From DASUPK01 sp963831605 (GTDB lineage Bacteria > Actinomycetota > Thermoleophilia > Solirubrobacterales > 70-9), in contig CAWHQR010000004.1 in NCBI GenBank assembly GCA_963831605.1, positions 61,403-125,402 of the forward strand: DNA of 64,000 bases, written 5' to 3'. The notes below the pieces were generated by a model. That model was not told where the DNA came from and did not search any database. It was given only the letters and a program-made list of their open reading frames with translations. Positions within the stretch are counted from its first letter, which is position 1; each line of letters opens with the position of its first letter. Both the position numbers and the translations under genes were made by a program. Shown in pieces: positions 61,271 to 64,000 of the stretch.

Positions 61271-63211
61271 ATGGGAGCCAGGAAGGCAAGAGATCGTCGT
61301 GGGGTTGTGGTGATTGCGTTCGCAATCGCCGCCGTCGCCGTGCTCCTTCCGGCACTTGCCTTCGCTCACATCGAGCGCGCCTCCTACTGGCCCGATCCGG
61401 GTCCCGACACCTCCGTCAAGCCGGCGGCCGGCGGAGCGGTCCCAGCGATCCGCAAGCTCTTCAGCGCCCTCGACAAGAAGAAGCCGGGCAAGACGCGAGT
61501 CGTCTGCGCCAAGATGCCGAGCAAGAAGCTGAAGAAGCACGGCACCACCAAGCAGCTCTCCAAGAACAAGTCGATCAAGGCCCTGAACAAGGACCTGAAG
61601 CAGGCGCAGAAGAAGGGCTACACGATCCAGCCTTCCCAGCCGAAGATCAAGATCAAGAAGAAGAAGGCCAAGAAGCTTCGGAAGTTCAACATCAAGCTGC
61701 TCCGCCAGTGCAAGTACACCTCGATTCAGGCCGCGGTCACCGCGGCCCACAACAACGACCGGATCGAGATCATGCCCGGCCTCTACACGGAGCCGAAGTC
61801 GCGTGCTCAGCTGACGAACGACCCAGCCTGCGCCCAGTACAAGATCACCAACGACAAGAACCAGGCCGGCGCGGTCTCATACGCCTACCAGTGGCATTGT
61901 CCGAACGACCAGAACCTGATCGCGGTTCTGGGACGAGCGCTGACAAACACGCCGGTGCCGCAGCCGCCCAGCCTCGACCGCCACGTGATTCCCGACGCGG
62001 GAGCGTGCATCCGCTGCAACCTGCAGATCCAGGGGACCGGAGCTTCCCCTGACGCCATCACGATCGACGCAGGCGACACCAAGTCCGGTGACAGCACGCC
62101 GATCGGCTCGGTCAAGGACGTCGGCATCCGAGCCGACCGTGCCGACGGCTTCGTTCTCGACAACGTCAAGGTGCGGCACGCGAAGGAGCACGACGTGTAC
62201 GTCCCGGAGACGGATGGCTCTCATCTCAACCGGCTCAAGGTCCCATACGCGGGCGAGTACGGGGTACTCACGTTCGTCGCCGACCACTCCCTGATCGAGA
62301 ACTGCGATGCGTGGGGGAACGGCGATTCAGGCCTGTATCCGGGAGCCAGCGCCGACCTTGGCGAGGCGGTCCCGCCGGACCAGAGGCGCTACGGGACGGA
62401 GATCCGCAATTGCGACATGCACCACAACCTGCTCGGCTTCTCAGGGACGGACGGCAACGCCGTCTGGGTGCACAACAACCAGTTCTACGACAACACGATG
62501 GGCTACTCGACTGACGTGTTCACGGCGCCGGGGCATCCGGGTTTCCCTCAGGATTCGAACCTGCTCGAGGGCAACGACTTCTACTCCAATAACTTCAACT
62601 CTTACCTGCCGCCCTGCCAAGGAAGCCATAAGCCCGGGCCCAACGGTCCAAACCAGGGCTGTTCGGACGTCACCCCGGCAGAGCCGGTGCCGGTCGGGAC
62701 GGGGATGTGGGTCGCTGGCGGGAACGCAAACGTCGTGCGCAACAACCGCTTCTGGGACAACTGGCGCCGCGGGGCGATGCTGTTCCAGGTGCCGGATGCC
62801 TTCGTCTGCAACGACCCGGACAACCAGGTGGCCGGCTGTGATCCGACTGCGACCGTACCTGCCACCTCGTACCGCAACCAGTTCTACGGCAACAAGATGG
62901 GGGTTGCTCCCGACGGCAGCCATCAGCGCAACGGGGTTGACTTCTGGTGGGACCAGGGCGGCATCTCGGTCGATCCCACGCTCAACACGGGCAACTGCTG
63001 GTACGACAACACCGGCCCCGATGGCAGTGCCGGGAGCGTGACCGGTGTGCCGTCGCCGAGCGGCGCTGCGCCGAACAACCTGCCGTCCAACTGTGCCGCC
63101 AGCCCATCGGTTGGCGCCCAGGATGGGCAGGTCAACGAGCTTCTAACGTGCAGCACGGTCCCCTTCGGAGACCCGAGCTGCCCGTGGTTCACGACCCCTC
63201 CCAAGCCATAG
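61271..63211 (+). CDS. Secreted right-handed beta-helix protein
   Basis: The 646-aa product has signal peptide 'GVVVIAFAIAAVAVLLPAL' cut near AFA, a Lys-rich segment (about residues 65-140, including 'KIKIKKKKAKKLRK'), then a parallel beta-helix: 'YTSIQAAVTAAHNNDRIEI' (the usual N-cap), 'GFVLDNVKVRHAKEHDVYV', 'LIENCDAWGNGDSGLYPG', 'NAVWVHNNQFYDNTMGYST', 'NVVRNNRFWDNWRRGAML'. Such folds bind or cleave polysaccharides, or act as surface scaffolds. No catalytic triad is evident by eye. ATG 61271 has gggagagg upstream. Confidence 0.85.
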   Translation: MGARKARDRRGVVVIAFAIAAVAVLLPALAFAHIERASYWPDPGPDTSVKPAAGGAVPAIRKLFSALDKKKPGKTRVVCAKMPSKKLKKHGTTKQLSKNKSIKALNKDLKQAQKKGYTIQPSQPKIKIKKKKAKKLRKFNIKLLRQCKYTSIQAAVTAAHNNDRIEIMPGLYTEPKSRAQLTNDPACAQYKITNDKNQAGAVSYAYQWHCPNDQNLIAVLGRALTNTPVPQPPSLDRHVIPDAGACIRCNLQIQGTGASPDAITIDAGDTKSGDSTPIGSVKDVGIRADRADGFVLDNVKVRHAKEHDVYVPETDGSHLNRLKVPYAGEYGVLTFVADHSLIENCDAWGNGDSGLYPGASADLGEAVPPDQRRYGTEIRNCDMHHNLLGFSGTDGNAVWVHNNQFYDNTMGYSTDVFTAPGHPGFPQDSNLLEGNDFYSNNFNSYLPPCQGSHKPGPNGPNQGCSDVTPAEPVPVGTGMWVAGGNANVVRNNRFWDNWRRGAMLFQVPDAFVCNDPDNQVAGCDPTATVPATSYRNQFYGNKMGVAPDGSHQRNGVDFWWDQGGISVDPTLNTGNCWYDNTGPDGSAGSVTGVPSPSGAAPNNLPSNCAASPSVGAQDGQVNELLTCSTVPFGDPSCPWFTTPPKP

Positions 63212-63612
63212 CGCTTCTCACTCGAGGTCGTCGATCCCGCCGCGTTGTGGGAATCCTCGGTGCCGTCGCCGCGGGAGTTCTGGCCGCCGGCTGCGGTGGC
63301 GGGCCGAACACGCAGCCGCAGATCGACGTTGGACCGAACGTCGGCCAGCCGATCGCCCTCGCCGACTGCCACGACTGGAACCAGGCCAACACCGAGCAGC
63401 GCCTCGGAACGATCCAGGAGCTCAAGGACTTCGCGAGTGGCCCGGTCGTCGGCAATAACGCCAACTCTCCCCACGGCACGGGGTCGGTCCTCGACGACAA
63501 GCAGGCGTACAACCTCTTCAACAGCTACTGCAAGGAGACCTTCGCCCGCGGCTTCAAGCTGTACCACCTCTACCAGCGAGCGGCAGGGTTCGCCGGACAG
63601 CCGCCGCAGTAG
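63184..63612 (+). CDS. Small lipoprotein
   Basis: GTG 63184 gives 142 aa with a basic n-region 'LLTRGRRSRR', h-region 'VVGILGAVAAGVLAAG' and a lipobox LAAGC. A start at GTG 63247 would lose the basic n-region. The mature part is helical: 'IALADCHDWNQANTEQRLG', 'DDKQAYNLFNSYCKETFAR' and 'GFKLYHLYQRAAGF', with two Cys that may pair. I know similar short actinobacterial proteins only as hypothetical. It ends CAG-TAG; the same frame then runs on through a Lys-rich stretch to TAA 63676. Confidence 0.75.
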   Translation: MVHDPSQAIALLTRGRRSRRVVGILGAVAAGVLAAGCGGGPNTQPQIDVGPNVGQPIALADCHDWNQANTEQRLGTIQELKDFASGPVVGNNANSPHGTGSVLDDKQAYNLFNSYCKETFARGFKLYHLYQRAAGFAGQPPQ

Positions 63613-63624
63613 TCCCCCGCGAAG

Positions 63625-63678
63625 ATGAGGTCCAGGAAGGCGGTCGCCGCCAAGAAGTGCAAGCGGAAGAAGAAGTAA
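63625..63678 (+). other. 17-codon Lys-rich mini-ORF in frame behind the lipoprotein
   Basis: ATG 63625 to TAA 63678 encodes MRSRKAVAAKKCKRKKK. It is in frame with the lipoprotein gene after its TAG. It resembles the basic tails of neighbouring exported proteins, so it may be the original C-terminus cut off by a TAG (one base from CAG). Expression on its own is doubtful. Confidence 0.4.
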
Positions 63679-63716
63679 CGAAGACGGGGCGGCTGAGCCC
63701 CTTTGATAGCCGCACT

Positions 63717-63749
63717 CGACGCCGGGCCCTACAAAAGGGCTCGGCGTCG
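63717..63749. terminator. Strong 13-bp hairpin
   Basis: Arms 63717-63729 and 63737-63749 pair over 13 bp with one G-T, around loop tacaaaa. There is no long T-run directly after it, so it may be a terminator of the lipoprotein transcript or an attenuator-like structure. Confidence 0.6.
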
Positions 63750-63765
63750 CTATTCTGTTGGCGTA

Positions 63766-63793
63766 CCTCGGGCCTGGGGCCGGGGGTTTTTTT
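63766..63793 (+). terminator. Hairpin with T7 tract upstream of rpmG
   Basis: A six-pair stem (cctcgg / ccgggg) is followed by ttttttt at 63787-63793, the form of an intrinsic terminator for rightward transcription. The rpmG promoter would then lie between here and 63872. Confidence 0.55.
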
Positions 63794-63871
63794 CTGTCCT
63801 AACCCGCGGCGTTTTTTGTGGCCGCCGCGTATGGCGAAGCCATAGCTGACCAACTACAGAAGTAGAGAGAC

Positions 63872-64000
63872 ATGGCCTCTGATGTGCGAATCGGCGTGAC
63901 GCTCGCGTGTGAGGAGTGCAAGCGCCGCAACTATGAGACGAACAAATCCCGGCGGAACACGCCGGACCGGATCGAGATCCGGAAGTTCTGTCGTTGGTGC
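63872..64000 (+). CDS. rpmG: Ribosomal protein L33 (partial, runs off the right edge)
   Basis: ATG 63872 gives 43 codons to the window end: 'MASDVRIGVTLACEECKRRN' then 'YETNKSRRNTPDRIEIRKF' and CRWC. The two CxxC pairs make this the zinc-binding form of L33. Few residues (about 7-10) are missing. In many bacteria secE and nusG follow, so core genes probably lie just outside. Confidence 0.92.
   Translation, partial: MASDVRIGVTLACEECKRRNYETNKSRRNTPDRIEIRKFCRWC

Overview
The window is very GC-rich and densely packed. It looks like a chromosomal segment of a Thermoleophilia/Solirubrobacterales-type actinobacterium. That placement is an inference from the short SigA-type sigma factor, the FolE2 enzyme, the mix of GTG/TTG starts with ATGA/TGATG overlaps, the secreted proteins with Lys-rich patches, and a collagen-like protein with the 'INACVKKK' type of N-terminus; no 16S gene is present. 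One caution applies throughout: about a dozen genes carry single-base frameshifts between stretches that otherwise read as well-kept protein. These may be sequencing indels, recent pseudogenes, or both.

Layout. (1) 1-5.4 kb: a partial acyl-CoA thioesterase, a glycosyltransferase, then an MFS exporter, two decayed genes and a ZIP metal transporter. The MFS-to-ZIP segment is bounded by 25-bp inverted repeats and 16-bp direct repeats. (2) 5.3-35.8 kb: a large surface-polysaccharide cluster of GT2 and GT4 glycosyltransferases, SAM methyltransferases (FkbM and other types), nucleotide-sugar enzymes (rfbC, two gmd paralogues, a GDP-fucose-synthase-like epimerase, a truncated epimerase), a HAD phosphatase, a Wzm/Wzt ABC exporter and a polytopic DUF2142-like protein. 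Together these would make activated deoxysugars, build and methylate an oligosaccharide on the cytoplasmic face, and export it. (3) 35.8-41.2 kb: a housekeeping block (type 5 uracil-DNA glycosylase, pgsA, folE2, sigA, tRNA-Tyr, an SDR, tRNA-Thr). (4) 41.2-47.8 kb: a second glycan module with a flippase-like membrane protein, a split transketolase pair, a GT2, a TIGR03032-like protein, a sulfotransferase and an NAD-dependent epimerase, nearly all overlapping or touching. (5) 47.9-63.7 kb: mainly exported proteins: a collagen-like protein, a GT-C-like membrane protein, an anchored glycoside-hydrolase-like protein, a large secreted alpha/beta-hydrolase broken by many frameshifts, a Tat-exported PhoD-like phosphatase, a beta-helix protein and a lipoprotein, with an acyl-CoA dehydrogenase among them. 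(6) The right edge: terminator-like hairpins and the start of rpmG.

Most persuasive oddities: the inverted/direct-repeat bracket around 1.3-5.05 kb; Lys-rich low-complexity patches shared by otherwise unrelated exported proteins, including one just past a TAG stop at 63610; the transketolase pair inside a sulfotransferase-containing glycan operon; the nearly identical 27-bp tandem array in the collagen-like gene; and the concentration of single-base shifts in the gene at 56.7-59.4 kb.
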